Of a stretch of 64,000 nucleotides of DNA, positions 28,529 to 40,134 are shown in pieces. The notes under the pieces are model-generated. The model had not been told where the DNA came from. It made no database searches and was given only the letters and a program-made list of their open reading frames with translations. How positions within the stretch are numbered: position 1 is the stretch's first letter; every line of letters starts with the position of its first letter. The DNA lies in contig CANRKT010000005.1 of NCBI GenBank assembly GCA_947631255.1, positions 22,451 through 86,450 on the forward strand. Reading direction: 5' to 3'. A program made the translations under genes and the position numbers. The DNA is from an uncultured Enterobacteriaceae bacterium (lineage in GTDB: Bacteria > Pseudomonadota > Gammaproteobacteria > Enterobacterales > Enterobacteriaceae).

Positions 28529-28599
28529 CAGCACACGAAACAGACCTGAAAAAATAGACAATGCTGTTTCGTGTGCTGTGGCTCTCGTGAGAGAGCCAC
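28529..28599 (-). promoter_or_regulatory. rnc leader RNA hairpins (candidate RNase III processing site)
   Basis: 15-bp perfect inverted repeat 28529-28543/28564-28578 (CAGCACACGAAACAG/CTGTTTCGTGTGCTG) followed by GTGGCTCTC-GTGA-GAGAGCCAC (28578-28599). Confidence 0.8.
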
Positions 28600-28665
28600 C
28601 CTGTAAAGCGGGGGTTATTCTATACACAACGACTGAGGATGTCGTTAGTTTGTGGGATAAAATTC

Positions 28666-29640
28666 TTAATGAATGCCACCGATACGATTTAAACGAATAC
28701 CTGTTGGCCATTCGCCTTCTTGTTTCTCAAAACTCATCCAGATTGTGGTCGCTTTACCCACCAGATTTTGCTCAGGAACAAATCCCCAGTAACGGCTATC
28801 AGCGCTGTTATCACGGTTATCACCCATAACAAAATAATTACCCGGTGGCACAATCCACGTTGCTAGCGGCAGGCCTGGTTGCTGGTAATACATGCTTGGC
28901 TGATCTTGTGCTATCGGTAACAGCAGGATACGGTGAGTCACATCGCCCAGGGTTTCATTACGAATATCAAGACGAGCGCCATTTTCCAGGTTTTTATCTA
29001 AAGGTTCGCTAAAGAATCCCGCAGTGGCTTCAGAACCTTCACGGCGTTCAAAGGTTTGAACAAATTCGCTCGGTTCAATATTAGAGTAACTAATCGGAAG
29101 AGTCGTTTCACAAGCCTGCCCTGAACGACACTCTGGATAAATAGTCAGTTCCTTGCTCACAGGATCGTAACTCACACGATCGCCAGGTAAACCGATAACA
29201 CGCTTGATATAATCCAGTCGGGTATCACGCGGATATTTAAATACCGCGATATCACCACGTTTCGGATGACCGGTTTCGATGAGCGTCTTCTGATAGATAG
29301 GATCTTTTATTCCATAGGCAAATTTCTCGACCAGAATAAAATCACCGATCAGCAAAGTCGGCATCATCGAACCAGATGGGATCTGAAAAGGTTCATAAAT
29401 AAATGAGCGGATCACCAGAACAATGGCCAGTACGGGGAATAATGAGGCCAGTGTTTCCATGAAGCCTTGTTTTTGCCCGACTTTTTGCAGCGTATCTTTA
29501 TCCAGCGTTCCGCCAGTGGCAGCCTGAGCTGCCGCCTGTTGTTGTCGACGTTTTGGTGCAAAGATAAACTTATCCAGGCACCAAAATATGCCCGTGACCA
29601 GCGTGGCCAGCACGAGGATCAGGGCAAACATGTTCGCCAT
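28666..29640 (-). CDS. lepB: Signal peptidase I LepB
   Basis: PSGSMMPTLLIGDFILVEKFAYG; GDNRDNSADSRYWGFV. Confidence 0.98.
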   Translation of the reverse strand: MANMFALILVLATLVTGIFWCLDKFIFAPKRRQQQAAAQAATGGTLDKDTLQKVGQKQGFMETLASLFPVLAIVLVIRSFIYEPFQIPSGSMMPTLLIGDFILVEKFAYGIKDPIYQKTLIETGHPKRGDIAVFKYPRDTRLDYIKRVIGLPGDRVSYDPVSKELTIYPECRSGQACETTLPISYSNIEPSEFVQTFERREGSEATAGFFSEPLDKNLENGARLDIRNETLGDVTHRILLLPIAQDQPSMYYQQPGLPLATWIVPPGNYFVMGDNRDNSADSRYWGFVPEQNLVGKATTIWMSFEKQEGEWPTGIRLNRIGGIH

Positions 29641-29654
29641 ACCAACTCCTTAGA

Positions 29655-31454
29655 TTATTTGCCGTCTTTGCCAACATGAAGAATGGCAAGGAATGCTTCC
29701 TGAGGCAGTTCAACGTTACCAACCTGCTTCATACGTTTTTTACCGTCTTTCTGTTTCTGCAACAGTTTTTTCTTACGGCTGACATCACCACCATAGCATT
29801 TTGCCAGTACGTTTTTACGCAACTGTTTCACCGTTGCACGGGCGATGATGTGGTTCCCTATAGCCGCCTGAATAGCAATATCAAACTGCTGACGAGGGAT
29901 CAATTCTTTCATTTTTTCGACTAACTCACGCCCACGGTAAGGCGCATTATCGTTATGCGTGATCAATGCCAGGGCATCAACACGTTCACTGTTAATCAAG
30001 ACATCAACGCGCACCATGTTCGAGACCTGGAAACGTTTGAAGTTATAATCCAGGGAAGCATAACCCCGGGAAGTCGATTTCAGACGGTCGAAGAAGTCGA
30101 GTACCACTTCAGCCATAGGAATTTCGTAGGTCAGCGCAACCTGATTACCGTGATACACCATGTTGGTCTGCACACCACGCTTTTCAATACACAGTGTGAT
30201 GACGTTACCAAGGAACTCTTGCGGTAACAACATATGGCACTCAGCAATAGGCTCACGCAGCTCCTCGATATTATTCAGCGCGGGTAGCTTAGACGGACTA
30301 TCCACATAAATAACATCTTTACTGGTGGTTAACACTTCATACACTACGGTCGGTGCCGTGGTGATCAGTTCCAGGTCGTATTCGCGTTCCAGGCGTTCCT
30401 GAATGATTTCCATGTGCAGCAAACCGAGGAACCCACAACGGAAACCAAAACCCAGTGCCGTTGAGCTTTCTGGTTCGTAGAATAACGAAGCATCATTAAG
30501 ACTCAATTTACCCAGTGCGTCACGGAATCCTTCATAATCGTCAGAACTGATAGGGAATAATCCCGCATAAACCTGCGGTTTCACCTTTTTAAAGCCTGGT
30601 AACGATTTTTCAGACGGATTACGCGACAGAGTCAGGGTATCACCAACTGGCGCACCTAAAATATCTTTAATCGCACACACCACCCAGCCTACTTCACCGC
30701 ATTTCAGTTCAGTACAATCAATTTGTTTTGGCGTAAAGATCCCCAGTCGGTCAGCGTTATAAACCTGACCTGTACTCATCACTTTGATTTTATCGCCTTT
30801 ACGCAGGACCCCGTTTTTCACTCGAATTAACGAGACTACACCAAGGTAGTTATCAAACCAGGAGTCGATAATCAATGCTTGCAGAGGTGCGTCCGGGTCA
30901 CCTTCTGGTGGTGGAATATCACGCACCAGGCGCTCCAGTACCTCAGAAACACCTAAACCGGTTTTTGCCGAACAACGCACGGCATCGCTGGCATCGATAC
31001 CGACGATATCTTCAATCTCTTCTGCTGCACGGTCAGGATCGGCAGCAGGTAAGTCAATCTTATTAAGAACCGGGACAACTTCCAGATCCATTTCCATAGC
31101 GGTATAGCAGTTTGCCAGGGTTTGAGCTTCAACCCCCTGACCAGCATCAACCACCAGCAGTGCGCCTTCGCAAGCCGCCAAAGAACGGGAAACCTCATAA
31201 GAGAAGTCAACGTGTCCTGGTGTATCGATGAAATTAAGTTGGTAAGTCTCACCATCGCCGGCTTTGTAATCAAGCGTTACGCTTCGCGCTTTAATGGTAA
31301 TGCCACGTTCACGCTCCAGATCCATTGAGTCCAGTACCTGAGCGGCCATTTCGCGATCAGTTAGCCCTCCACAAATCTGGATAATACGGTCGGACAGCGT
31401 CGATTTACCGTGGTCGATGTGAGCAATGATGGAAAAGTTTCTTATGTTTTTCAT
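29655..31454 (-). CDS. lepA: Elongation factor 4 LepA
   Basis: [36 protein letters not shown]. Confidence 0.98.
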   Translation of the reverse strand: MKNIRNFSIIAHIDHGKSTLSDRIIQICGGLTDREMAAQVLDSMDLERERGITIKARSVTLDYKAGDGETYQLNFIDTPGHVDFSYEVSRSLAACEGALLVVDAGQGVEAQTLANCYTAMEMDLEVVPVLNKIDLPAADPDRAAEEIEDIVGIDASDAVRCSAKTGLGVSEVLERLVRDIPPPEGDPDAPLQALIIDSWFDNYLGVVSLIRVKNGVLRKGDKIKVMSTGQVYNADRLGIFTPKQIDCTELKCGEVGWVVCAIKDILGAPVGDTLTLSRNPSEKSLPGFKKVKPQVYAGLFPISSDDYEGFRDALGKLSLNDASLFYEPESSTALGFGFRCGFLGLLHMEIIQERLEREYDLELITTAPTVVYEVLTTSKDVIYVDSPSKLPALNNIEELREPIAECHMLLPQEFLGNVITLCIEKRGVQTNMVYHGNQVALTYEIPMAEVVLDFFDRLKSTSRGYASLDYNFKRFQVSNMVRVDVLINSERVDALALITHNDNAPYRGRELVEKMKELIPRQQFDIAIQAAIGNHIIARATVKQLRKNVLAKCYGGDVSRKKKLLQKQKDGKKRMKQVGNVELPQEAFLAILHVGKDGK

Positions 31455-31750
31455 AAATATAGGTTTTTTGTCTCATTTAGAGGCTTGGGTATTTCTGATG
31501 GACACCACTGTGGACACTCAGAGAGCACTACCCTTCAATTATTGGCGGGAATCTTACACTGTCACACTGAATTAGTCAGCACATGCGTGTACTACTCCCC
31601 TGGTAATGCTGAGAATTCTAATATATTTAACCGTTCAGTATAAAAGGCTCTGATACAACACATCCCGGCCACTGACGTGAGTCAGGGACCGGGATGTGAT
31701 GAATAAGACAACAGGCCTGCCACTTAAAAGAGAACAGGTGCAAGTTGTTG

Positions 31751-32233
31751 TTATGGCGTTTTTAATGAGGATGTAGAGGTTTCTACGCGCAATGAATCTG
31801 GCCCCAAGGCTACATTCAAAATCACCGGCTGCCAGTTATCACGCAGGCTCAGACGCTGTGAATAGATACGCGCCAACATAAAACCACCGATGCCGCCCAA
31901 CAACGCTCCGGCCATTGCCGCAATATCCGTCGTGAAAAACCATTGAAACAGACCACCCATAACAAAAAGCCCGGCTAAAGGAGACATGTAAACCAGCAAT
32001 GCTGAGCCCAGCAGACTCTTCTCCGCAATACCCAGTTCAACTTTTTGTCCCGCCACCAGTGGTTTTTCGCTCTGTACTGTCAGTAAATGCTCAGTTTGTG
32101 GACCGAGTTTATTCAGTACCCGGGTACCACATCCCGCTCTAGAGGCACAGCTACTGCATGATGTTTTTACATCACACTTCAGCAAAGCTTCACCGTTTTG
32201 CCATGAGACAACTGTAGCCCACTCTTTAATCAT
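31751..32233 (-). CDS. rseC: SoxR-reducing / sigmaE regulator RseC
   Basis: MIKEWATVVSWQNGEALLKCDVKTSCSSCASRAGCGTRVLNKLGP. Confidence 0.95.
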   Translation of the reverse strand: MIKEWATVVSWQNGEALLKCDVKTSCSSCASRAGCGTRVLNKLGPQTEHLLTVQSEKPLVAGQKVELGIAEKSLLGSALLVYMSPLAGLFVMGGLFQWFFTTDIAAMAGALLGGIGGFMLARIYSQRLSLRDNWQPVILNVALGPDSLRVETSTSSLKTP

Positions 32234-33192
32234 GGTGAGTTCCCGTACTTGACACTATCAGCAACACGTTTAGCGGTTTGCGGTGGCAGTTCTCCGATAA
32301 CCGTTATCTCTATTTTGTCACGATGCTGGGTGCTAATTGTACGGCGTCCAGTCCGTATCAGCTGTTCACCATTGCTTAATGTACCTGTTACCTCATTCAC
32401 ATTCACTGAGAAACTAAATAGCCCATCACTGAAAAGCCGCGATTCAATAGGAATGCCTACTGAAGCTAATGGACGACGGCTACTGGATATTTCTTTGAAG
32501 CCTTCAGGCAACCAAGAAACATGCCAGTTTAGATTTTTACTGGCAGTATCAGGTACAGAGAACACCGGAGGTAAACTGGCCTTCTCCAGCTCGTTCATTG
32601 ATTCAGGGATGTCACCATCAACCGAAAATGAGATAACCCTGAATTGTTCCAGCGTTTCCCCATCACGATCGAGTAAGTCGATGCGTAACGGTAATTTTGT
32701 CTCGGTATCTATCCAGACAATATAGCTATAACGCGTACCATCCCGGGCAACAATACGTAATACATCACACAGACGATCGGCAATACGAGTGCGCCCTACC
32801 GGAATAAAATCGTAGTAAGGTGCCAGCTGGCTAAAGTTTGTGTAAACAATAGAGGGCAGCGAGTCAACGATGTAGTCACCGTTTAAAGTAAAAGGCTCGA
32901 GACCGGGTTCAAAATAGCTGATTTCATCGTCACGCTGAACAACTTCCCGCAGCGGGCCATCCATTTGCAGCAGTTGGGCCAAGGTGCTGTTATTCAATCG
33001 AATATGCCGATAACGCTGCGACTCGATCCCTTGCTTGTTGACACTGATAAATGACAGCTCGTAATTGCGTGACTGACTGGCTTGATTCATTTCCTGCAAC
33101 AACGCCTCAGGCGAATTATCTTTCGCTGAGGCACTTGCGGTAAACAACAGGCAGCTTGTCACAATAGACAGGGCACACAAAAATGGCTTCAT
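32230..33192 (-). CDS. rseB: SigmaE regulatory protein RseB
   Basis: Signal peptide; LLQEMNQASQSRNYELSFISVNKQGIESQRYRH. Confidence 0.96.
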   Translation of the reverse strand: MKPFLCALSIVTSCLLFTASASAKDNSPEALLQEMNQASQSRNYELSFISVNKQGIESQRYRHIRLNNSTLAQLLQMDGPLREVVQRDDEISYFEPGLEPFTLNGDYIVDSLPSIVYTNFSQLAPYYDFIPVGRTRIADRLCDVLRIVARDGTRYSYIVWIDTETKLPLRIDLLDRDGETLEQFRVISFSVDGDIPESMNELEKASLPPVFSVPDTASKNLNWHVSWLPEGFKEISSSRRPLASVGIPIESRLFSDGLFSFSVNVNEVTGTLSNGEQLIRTGRRTISTQHRDKIEITVIGELPPQTAKRVADSVKYGNSP

Positions 33193-33833
33193 TACTGCGA
33201 TTGCGTTCCTAAAGTTTGAGTTCCAGGCACTTGTATCGCAGCTTGCTGAGGTGATGTTTGTTCAAACTGAGACTGCCCGGCGTGTAAACGACGTTGCAAT
33301 TCATAATCTTGCAGCATTGCATTAATCCGTCGACGCTGTTCCTGTGCAGAACTGCCAGGAGCAGAAGCATCAGAAGGTACCCCTAAGCTGACAGGGCTAG
33401 CTTTACCTATCATCGGTAAAGTATTAAATACCGGAGACTCTGGTTGCAGGTCAGCTTCAGGCGCACCGCTGTATTGTTGCACTCCCACGATAACCGCCAG
33501 AGAAACACAGGCTGCCACGCCCGCCTGAGTCAAATGACTTGCCCAAGGACGAACACGATGCCAGAACGGCATTTTCTGCCATTGTTCTGGTTGAGGCTGA
33601 GATTCAGCAATTAATGGCACAGCATATTTTGCAGGTTCTTTCGCAATAGCGGCCATCACATTGGTAGATATATCGAAATGAAGAACATCACTGCTGTCGC
33701 CACGCATAACGTCACGAATAAGATGATAACTCTCCCAGTTTTGCTGCAACGATTTGTCATTAGACAAAGCATTCAACAATTCACTGTCCAGAGACTCACC
33801 ATCCATTAAAGCGGAAAGTTGTTCTTTCTGCAT
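33192..33833 (-). CDS. rseA: Anti-sigmaE factor RseA
   Basis: MQKEQLSALMDGESLDSELLNALSNDKSLQQNWESYHLIRDVMRGD. Confidence 0.96.
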   Translation of the reverse strand: MQKEQLSALMDGESLDSELLNALSNDKSLQQNWESYHLIRDVMRGDSSDVLHFDISTNVMAAIAKEPAKYAVPLIAESQPQPEQWQKMPFWHRVRPWASHLTQAGVAACVSLAVIVGVQQYSGAPEADLQPESPVFNTLPMIGKASPVSLGVPSDASAPGSSAQEQRRRINAMLQDYELQRRLHAGQSQFEQTSPQQAAIQVPGTQTLGTQSQ

Positions 33834-33863
33834 GCCTAATACCCTTCCAGTAATCCGACATTG

Positions 33864-34439
33864 TCAACGCTTGATAAGCGGTTGAACTTTGTTATCGATA
33901 GCTTCACGTGCACGAAATATACGTGAACGCACCGTACCTACCGGGCAATCCATGATAGCGGCTATTTCTTCATAGCTTAGCCCATCTAACTCCCGTAACG
34001 TAATTGCCATACGTAAATCTTCCGGAAGTGACTCAATAGTACGGAAAACTATCTGCCTTAGCTCTTCTGACAACATTAAGTTCTCAGGGTTCGAAATTTC
34101 TTTCAATGCGTTGCCACTTTCGTAGTTTTCAGCATCGCTAGCATCCACATCACTTGACGGTGGACGCCGTCCCTGCGCTACCAGGTAGTTCTTTGCCGTA
34201 TTCACTGCAATACGGTACAACCAAGTATAAAACGCACTATCACCACGGAATGAATCCAGTGCTCGGTACGCTTTGATAAATGACTCTTGCACAACGTCAG
34301 GCACATCTCCAGAAGGGACATAGCGTGAAACCAAACTGGCAACTTTGTGCTGATAGCGCACAACCAGTAAGTTAAACGATTTCTGATCGCCCTTCTGAAC
34401 CCGTTCGACGAGAACCTGATCTGTTAACTGCTCGCTCAT
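33864..34439 (-). CDS. rpoE: RNA polymerase sigmaE RpoE
   Basis: MSEQLTDQVLVERVQKGDQKSFNLLVVRYQHKVASLVSRYVPSGDVPDVVQESFIKAYRALDSF. Confidence 0.98.
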   Translation of the reverse strand: MSEQLTDQVLVERVQKGDQKSFNLLVVRYQHKVASLVSRYVPSGDVPDVVQESFIKAYRALDSFRGDSAFYTWLYRIAVNTAKNYLVAQGRRPPSSDVDASDAENYESGNALKEISNPENLMLSEELRQIVFRTIESLPEDLRMAITLRELDGLSYEEIAAIMDCPVGTVRSRIFRAREAIDNKVQPLIKR

Positions 34440-34521
34440 CGAAGGTAATGTCTCCCAAAATCAAATATCCACACATCAACTAAAAACCACTCGGGTTCTG
34501 AATTTTTGAACAAGTTATGGC

Positions 34522-34549
34522 TTGGAGTCGTTGATACGAATAAAGTTCC
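34522..34549 (-). promoter_or_regulatory. SigmaE-type autoregulatory promoter of rpoE
   Basis: Minus strand GGAACTT-N16-TCCAA. Confidence 0.75.
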
Positions 34550-34979
34550 ATTGCACTTTTGTTCTCTTTTATGTTCAGCAGAGTTCATTTTTTTGATTAT
34601 CATTTCCGCTATATCAACCGTGAATATCGCTTTCTTTCAAGCGATATGCTGAATAATCCGCGTGTGACCTGGAAGGTACAGAATGAAGCGTAACAGTAAG
34701 CACAGACAGACGATGTGCTTCATGATAATCATATCCAGGCAACGTGAAGTATGACAACGATAAAAGACTACCCCTCAGAGTATCGCATGAATTGCCATTT
34801 TTCATCACTAAATCTAGAGAGTTGGGCTACATATAAGTGTTTTTCACTACCAGATAACTATTATTCAACTGATTATAAAACCACATTGTTTAGCCTACAA
34901 AACAATAAATCAAAATAAGATGTAATTAACCCTGTCCGCTGCTATTATTTTGCGAAATTTGTTTACCGTAATAAACACC

Positions 34980-36608
34980 ATGGCCGTAAATAGCAATCTC
35001 ACTTGTGATGTACTTATTGTAGGGAGTGGCGCTGCCGGACTGACCGTTGCTCTGCGCCTGGCCCCACACTGTAAGGTACTGGTCTTGAGTAAAGCCAGGA
35101 TGAAAGAAAGTGCAACCTTCTATGCTCAAGGGGGGATTGCAGCAGTCTTTGATGAGGCTGACAGCATTGAATCACATATAGAAGATACTTTGGTCGCCGG
35201 AGCTGGGATCTGTGACATCAAAGCAGTAAGTTTCGTCGCCCAATATGCCAGAAGCTGTGTTGAATGGCTTATCCAGCAGGGTGTGATGTTTGATACACAC
35301 ACCGACTCGGGGGGCGAAAAGCGCTATCATCTGACTCGGGAAGGCGGCCATAGCCACCGCCGCATTCTCCATGCCGCTGACGCTACCGGTAAAGCCGTTC
35401 AAACGACACTGGTCGAGAAAGCATTCGCCCATCCGAATATTCGTATTATTGAACATTGCCAGGCTATCGATTTAATCCTCTCAGACACTGAACATACTCC
35501 TCAGTCTGTTCAAGGCGTGCAAACGCTGAATCGTGATACAGGGAAGATAGAGATTTACCGTGCCAAGTCCGTTATCCTGGCGACCGGCGGTGCTTCACGC
35601 GTTTATCAATATACGACCACCCCAGATATTGCTTCCGGTGACGGTATTGCTATGGCATGGCGTGCAGGCTGTCGGGTCGCCAATCTGGAATTTAATCAGT
35701 TTCATCCAACAGCCTTGTATCATCCGCTGGCTCGTAATTTTTTACTGACCGAGGCTCTACGAGGTGAAGGTGCGTTACTCAAGCGTCCAAACGGAACGCG
35801 TTTTATGCCTGAAATTGATGAACGTGCAGAACTGGCACCTCGCGATATTGTAACCCGGGCTATCGACAGTGAAATGAAACGTCTTAGTGCGGATTGTATG
35901 TATCTGGATATCAGTCATAAATCACCTGAATTTATCCTTCAGCATTTCCCCAATATTTATCAGAAGCTGATGGAACTGGGTATTGATTTAACCAAAGAAG
36001 CAATACCTATTGTCCCGGCAGCACATTATACCTGTGGTGGCGTTGTGGTTGACGAACGAGGTCGCACCGACATTGACCGGTTATATGCTATCGGAGAGGT
36101 CTCTTATACCGGTCTGCACGGCGCAAACCGTATGGCCTCGAATTCATTGCTCGAGTGTCTGGTTTATGGCTGGTCCGCTGCAGAGGATATTCTTAAGAAT
36201 CTGTCTGATGCTGATTCGCCAGAACCTCTAACCACGGAGTCAGTCGCGCTGGCGGAATATGACGACAATGAACAAGCGATTCTTCAGCACAGTAGTAATG
36301 AGCTACGAATACTGATGTGGAATTATGTCGGTATTATTCGCAGCAATCTGAGCCTGGCAAATGCACTTCGCCGTATCCAGTTACTCCAGTTGGAGGTAGT
36401 GGCACATTGTCAGCGCTTTCGACCTTCCAGCCAGCTATTAGGGCTGCGTGATCAAATACAAGTTGCTGAGCTGATCGTTCGCTGTGCTATGCAGCGTAAA
36501 GAGAGTCGTGGCCTGCATTATTCTCTCGACTATCCACCTTCAGCAATATCCACGGCAATGACAGATACCGGCCCGAGCATCCTGACTCCCACGGCCCAGA
36601 GACGGTAG
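34980..36608 (+). CDS. nadB: L-aspartate oxidase NadB
   Basis: [20 protein letters not shown]...[13 protein letters not shown]...[33 protein letters not shown] at 34980 preferred over ORF start 34950. Confidence 0.96.
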   Translation: MAVNSNLTCDVLIVGSGAAGLTVALRLAPHCKVLVLSKARMKESATFYAQGGIAAVFDEADSIESHIEDTLVAGAGICDIKAVSFVAQYARSCVEWLIQQGVMFDTHTDSGGEKRYHLTREGGHSHRRILHAADATGKAVQTTLVEKAFAHPNIRIIEHCQAIDLILSDTEHTPQSVQGVQTLNRDTGKIEIYRAKSVILATGGASRVYQYTTTPDIASGDGIAMAWRAGCRVANLEFNQFHPTALYHPLARNFLLTEALRGEGALLKRPNGTRFMPEIDERAELAPRDIVTRAIDSEMKRLSADCMYLDISHKSPEFILQHFPNIYQKLMELGIDLTKEAIPIVPAAHYTCGGVVVDERGRTDIDRLYAIGEVSYTGLHGANRMASNSLLECLVYGWSAAEDILKNLSDADSPEPLTTESVALAEYDDNEQAILQHSSNELRILMWNYVGIIRSNLSLANALRRIQLLQLEVVAHCQRFRPSSQLLGLRDQIQVAELIVRCAMQRKESRGLHYSLDYPPSAISTAMTDTGPSILTPTAQRR

Positions 36609-36651
36609 CCATACCTCAAGTGGCCTGACGACAACCTGGTCACTTGAGGTA

Positions 36652-37389
36652 TCAGAGATATAAATAGAAATCACGCGTCAACTGACAAAACGCAGTGGAA
36701 TAATGATTATCCGCTCCACGAATAACGAGTTGCGTATGGCTCAGAGCCCCCGCTTGCAGAGATAACCCCAGTAATACCCGGTGTGATGGACGATGCTCTG
36801 TTTCTGCCACATCAGTCTGTAAACGTAACAGCCACCCGAGCTGATTTGCTTGCCTGATAAACTCATCTGCCGCCATCGCAGGTAATACCAGACAAAACAT
36901 CCCCTGCTCCGTTATCCATTGCCGAGCACAACTTAACAGCGTCTGATAGCTCAGGGTCGTGGTATAGCGCGCTTGCTCACGTTCAGTAGAAGAACAAGCA
37001 ACCCCTTTCTCATAGTAAGGTGGATTACTGACAATTAATGAATAGCGACGATTAACCGCTGGCGTCCAATGTAGGATATCTGCCTGATGAACAGTAATAC
37101 GCGGGTTCCAGGGAGAAGCCTGCACATTTTCTTGTGCTTGCTGTGCTGCTGCGGGATCTAATTCGACAGCATCAATAAGGCTCTTTTCTGAAGTTCTCTG
37201 CGCCAGCATCAGTGCCAGTAAACCGCTACCTGATCCGATATCAAGTATCGTATCAATCTGCGTTACAGGCGCCCAGGCACCGAGTAGAATACCGTCAGTC
37301 CCCACTTTCATCGCACAACGTTCATGCGCGATGAAGAATTGTTTGAACGTGAAACCATTGCCACGTAGCGCAGCCTTTTGTGCCGACAT
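36652..37389 (-). CDS. yfiC: tRNA1(Val) (adenine(37)-N6)-methyltransferase (YfiC)
   Basis: [13 protein letters not shown]...[17 protein letters not shown]...[11 protein letters not shown]. Confidence 0.94.
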   Translation of the reverse strand: MSAQKAALRGNGFTFKQFFIAHERCAMKVGTDGILLGAWAPVTQIDTILDIGSGSGLLALMLAQRTSEKSLIDAVELDPAAAQQAQENVQASPWNPRITVHQADILHWTPAVNRRYSLIVSNPPYYEKGVACSSTEREQARYTTTLSYQTLLSCARQWITEQGMFCLVLPAMAADEFIRQANQLGWLLRLQTDVAETEHRPSHRVLLGLSLQAGALSHTQLVIRGADNHYSTAFCQLTRDFYLYL

Positions 37390-37509
37390 CTATCCACCTT
37401 GCGCTAAAAAACATCTAGCATAAGTGAAATGGTTGGCTGCGAACAGACACAAACAGATGAAGATTGCAGCCATAACGTCTATAATCGGCGCCCCACATAG
37501 AGGTAGACC

Positions 37510-38835
37510 ATGACTGTTAGTACTTTTTCCGAACTCGAACTTGACGAAAGCCTCCTGAAGGCACTCCAGGATAAGGGCTTTACTCGCCCGACAGCCATTC
37601 AGGCTGCGGCTATTCCCCCTGCGCTTGAAGGGCGCGATGTGCTGGGCTCCGCGCCAACGGGTACCGGTAAAACAGCAGCATATCTGCTGCCAGTGCTACA
37701 GCATCTGGTCGACTTCCCGCGTAAAAAATCCGGGCCACCACGCATTCTGATAGTGACCCCAACGCGGGAACTGGCAATGCAGGTTGCTGATCATGCCCGT
37801 GAGCTGGCTAAATATACTCATCTGGATATTGCGACCATCACCGGTGGCGTAGCCTTTATGAACCATGCTGAGGTTTTCAGTGAGAACCAGGATATCGTGG
37901 TTGCTACGACTGGACGCTTGCTGCAATACATTAAAGAAGAAAACTTCGACTGCCGGGCAGTTGAAACGCTGATCCTCGACGAAGCAGACCGTATGCTGGA
38001 CATGGGCTTTGCTCAGGACATTGAAACTATCGCAGCAGAAACCCGCTGGCGTAATCAGAGCATGCTGTTTTCTGCCACGCTGGAAGGCGATGCAATTAAA
38101 AATTTTGCTGAGCGTTTGCTGGAAGATCCGGTAGAAGTCTCTGCCAATCCTTCGACCAGAGAACGTAAAAAAATTCATCAGTGGTACTATCGCGCTGATG
38201 ATGTTAAGCACAAAACAGCCTTACTGGTTAACTTGCTACAACAGCCCGATACCGTACGTTCAATCGTCTTTGTTCGTAAGCGTGAGCGGGTACATGAACT
38301 GGTTTCATGGTTGCATGAAGCTGGCATCAAAAGCTGTTATCTGGAAGGTGAAATGGTGCAGGCTAAGCGCAATGAAGCTATTTTGCGCTTAAATGACGGC
38401 CGGGCTAATGTGTTGGTCGCTACCGATATCGCAGCTCGTGGTATCGATATCCCGGATGTCAGTCATGTCTTCAACTTTGACTTACCCCGTACTGCCGACG
38501 TCTATTTACACCGTATTGGCCGTACTGGACGTGCTGGTCTGAAGGGGGTTGCTATCTCTCTCGTTGAAGCCCATGACCATTTATTACTGGGCAAAATCTC
38601 GCGTTATATGAACGAGCCGTTAAAACCACGCACGATTGATACTCTGCGTCCGGTGACACGTATACCAAGTGAAAAACTGGGCGGTAAGCCTTCCAAGAAA
38701 GTGCTGGCAAAACGCGAAGAGAAAAAAGAGAAAGACAAAGAGAAACCACGGGTCAAAGTGCGTCATCGCGATAAGAAAAATGTTGGTAAGCGTCGTAAAC
38801 CAAGCGCTGATAACGCCCCAGTTTCAAAAGAGTAG
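37510..38835 (+). CDS. srmB: ATP-dependent RNA helicase SrmB
   Basis: MTVSTFSELELDESLLKALQDKGFTRPTAIQAAAIPPALEGRDVLGSAPTGTGKTAAYLLP; DEAD motif LDEADRMLDMGF. Confidence 0.97.
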   Translation: MTVSTFSELELDESLLKALQDKGFTRPTAIQAAAIPPALEGRDVLGSAPTGTGKTAAYLLPVLQHLVDFPRKKSGPPRILIVTPTRELAMQVADHARELAKYTHLDIATITGGVAFMNHAEVFSENQDIVVATTGRLLQYIKEENFDCRAVETLILDEADRMLDMGFAQDIETIAAETRWRNQSMLFSATLEGDAIKNFAERLLEDPVEVSANPSTRERKKIHQWYYRADDVKHKTALLVNLLQQPDTVRSIVFVRKRERVHELVSWLHEAGIKSCYLEGEMVQAKRNEAILRLNDGRANVLVATDIAARGIDIPDVSHVFNFDLPRTADVYLHRIGRTGRAGLKGVAISLVEAHDHLLLGKISRYMNEPLKPRTIDTLRPVTRIPSEKLGGKPSKKVLAKREEKKEKDKEKPRVKVRHRDKKNVGKRRKPSADNAPVSKE

Positions 38836-38883
38836 TAAAACACCGCATGCAAGGAAACGATATTCGCTTTCCTGTCACAATGA

Positions 38884-38917
38884 AAAACGCCTGATATGTT
38901 ATCAGGCGTTTTTTTAT
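38884..38917 (+). terminator. srmB terminator
   Basis: AAACGCCTGATATGTTATCAGGCGTTTTTTT. Confidence 0.85.
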
Positions 38918-39014
38918 TTTTATCGCCGATAATTTGCCCTGATAATCAATATCCCTTTGTTTTCATCTTCTTTTTTTACATTATAACGCCCATTTAACTG
39001 GATAAAAAAACAGT

Positions 39015-39030
39015 GTGTAATCGCTACCAC
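39015..39030 (+). promoter_or_regulatory. GalR/GalS-like operator upstream of galE
   Basis: GTGTAATCGCTACCAC, 13/16 to E. coli external gal operator GTGTAAACGATTCCAC. Confidence 0.7.
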
Positions 39031-39107
39031 AATGTGACGTGGAATTATATTTTTATAAATTGTCTATGTTATAGTTATCCTAACAAATGCTGCGCACGGA
39101 GAGAAAA

Positions 39108-40124
39108 ATGAAAGTTCTGGTTACAGGTGGTAGCGGTTACATAGGAAGTCATACTTGTGTACAATTGCTGCAAAACGGGCATGACGTCGTTATCCTGGAT
39201 AATTTATGCAATAGTAAACATAGTGTCGTCTCAGTGATTGAACGTCTGGGAGGAAAACAGCCTCTGTTTATTGAAGGTGATATTCGCGACGAAGCGTTAC
39301 TGGCAAAAATTTTCCACGAAAATAATATCGATGCGGTTATTCATTTTGCCGGACTCAAAGCTGTCGGTGAATCAGTCAATAAACCGCTTGAGTACTATGA
39401 CAACAATGTCACAGGTACGCTACGTCTGATTACCGCAATGCGCGCTGCTAACGTAACTAACTTTATCTTTAGCTCTTCAGCGACCGTATATGGCGACCAG
39501 CCAACCATTCCTTACGTAGAAAGCTTCCCAACCGGAGTACCTGCTAGTCCTTATGGACGTAGTAAACTGATGGTAGAACAGATCCTAACTGACCTGCAAA
39601 AAGCACAGCCAGACTGGAGCATTTCACTGTTACGTTACTTCAATCCGGTGGGTGCCCATCCGTCGGGTGATATGGGTGAAGATCCCCAGGGTATCCCTAA
39701 CAACCTGATGCCGTATATTGCTCAGGTTGCCGTGGGCCGTCGTGATTCACTGGCTATTTTTGGTAATGACTACCCGACCCCGGACGGAACCGGTGTACGC
39801 GATTATATTCATGTTTTAGATCTTGCTGACGGCCACGTTGCTGCTATGCAAACACTACAGGGTAAACCTGGCGTCCATATTTATAACCTCGGTGCCGGTA
39901 TCGGCAGCAGCGTGCTGGAAGTCGTCAATGCCTTTAGCCAAGCCTGTGGCAAACCGGTTAATTATCATTTTGCACCACGTCGTGATGGCGACCTTCCTGC
40001 TTACTGGGCAGATGCCTCCAAGGCAGACCAAGAGCTGAACTGGCGCGTGAGTCGTTCATTGCAAGAAATGGCCGATGATACCTGGCGCTGGCAATCCCGC
40101 CATCCCGATGGCTATGCAGACTAA
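39108..40124 (+). CDS. galE: UDP-glucose 4-epimerase GalE
   Basis: [44 protein letters not shown] at 39108. Confidence 0.98.
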   Translation: MKVLVTGGSGYIGSHTCVQLLQNGHDVVILDNLCNSKHSVVSVIERLGGKQPLFIEGDIRDEALLAKIFHENNIDAVIHFAGLKAVGESVNKPLEYYDNNVTGTLRLITAMRAANVTNFIFSSSATVYGDQPTIPYVESFPTGVPASPYGRSKLMVEQILTDLQKAQPDWSISLLRYFNPVGAHPSGDMGEDPQGIPNNLMPYIAQVAVGRRDSLAIFGNDYPTPDGTGVRDYIHVLDLADGHVAAMQTLQGKPGVHIYNLGAGIGSSVLEVVNAFSQACGKPVNYHFAPRRDGDLPAYWADASKADQELNWRVSRSLQEMADDTWRWQSRHPDGYAD

Positions 40125-40134
40125 GGAGTTATCC

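Noticed and set aside
28523-28711. 62-aa ORF between lepB and rnc
   Set aside because: Covers the rnc leader hairpins and the lepB C-terminal codons; structural RNA explains the conservation.
34614-34808. 64-aa ORF upstream of rpoE, considered as an RseD-like leader peptide
   Set aside because: Lies upstream of the sigmaE promoter and I cannot match it to RseD; insufficient support.
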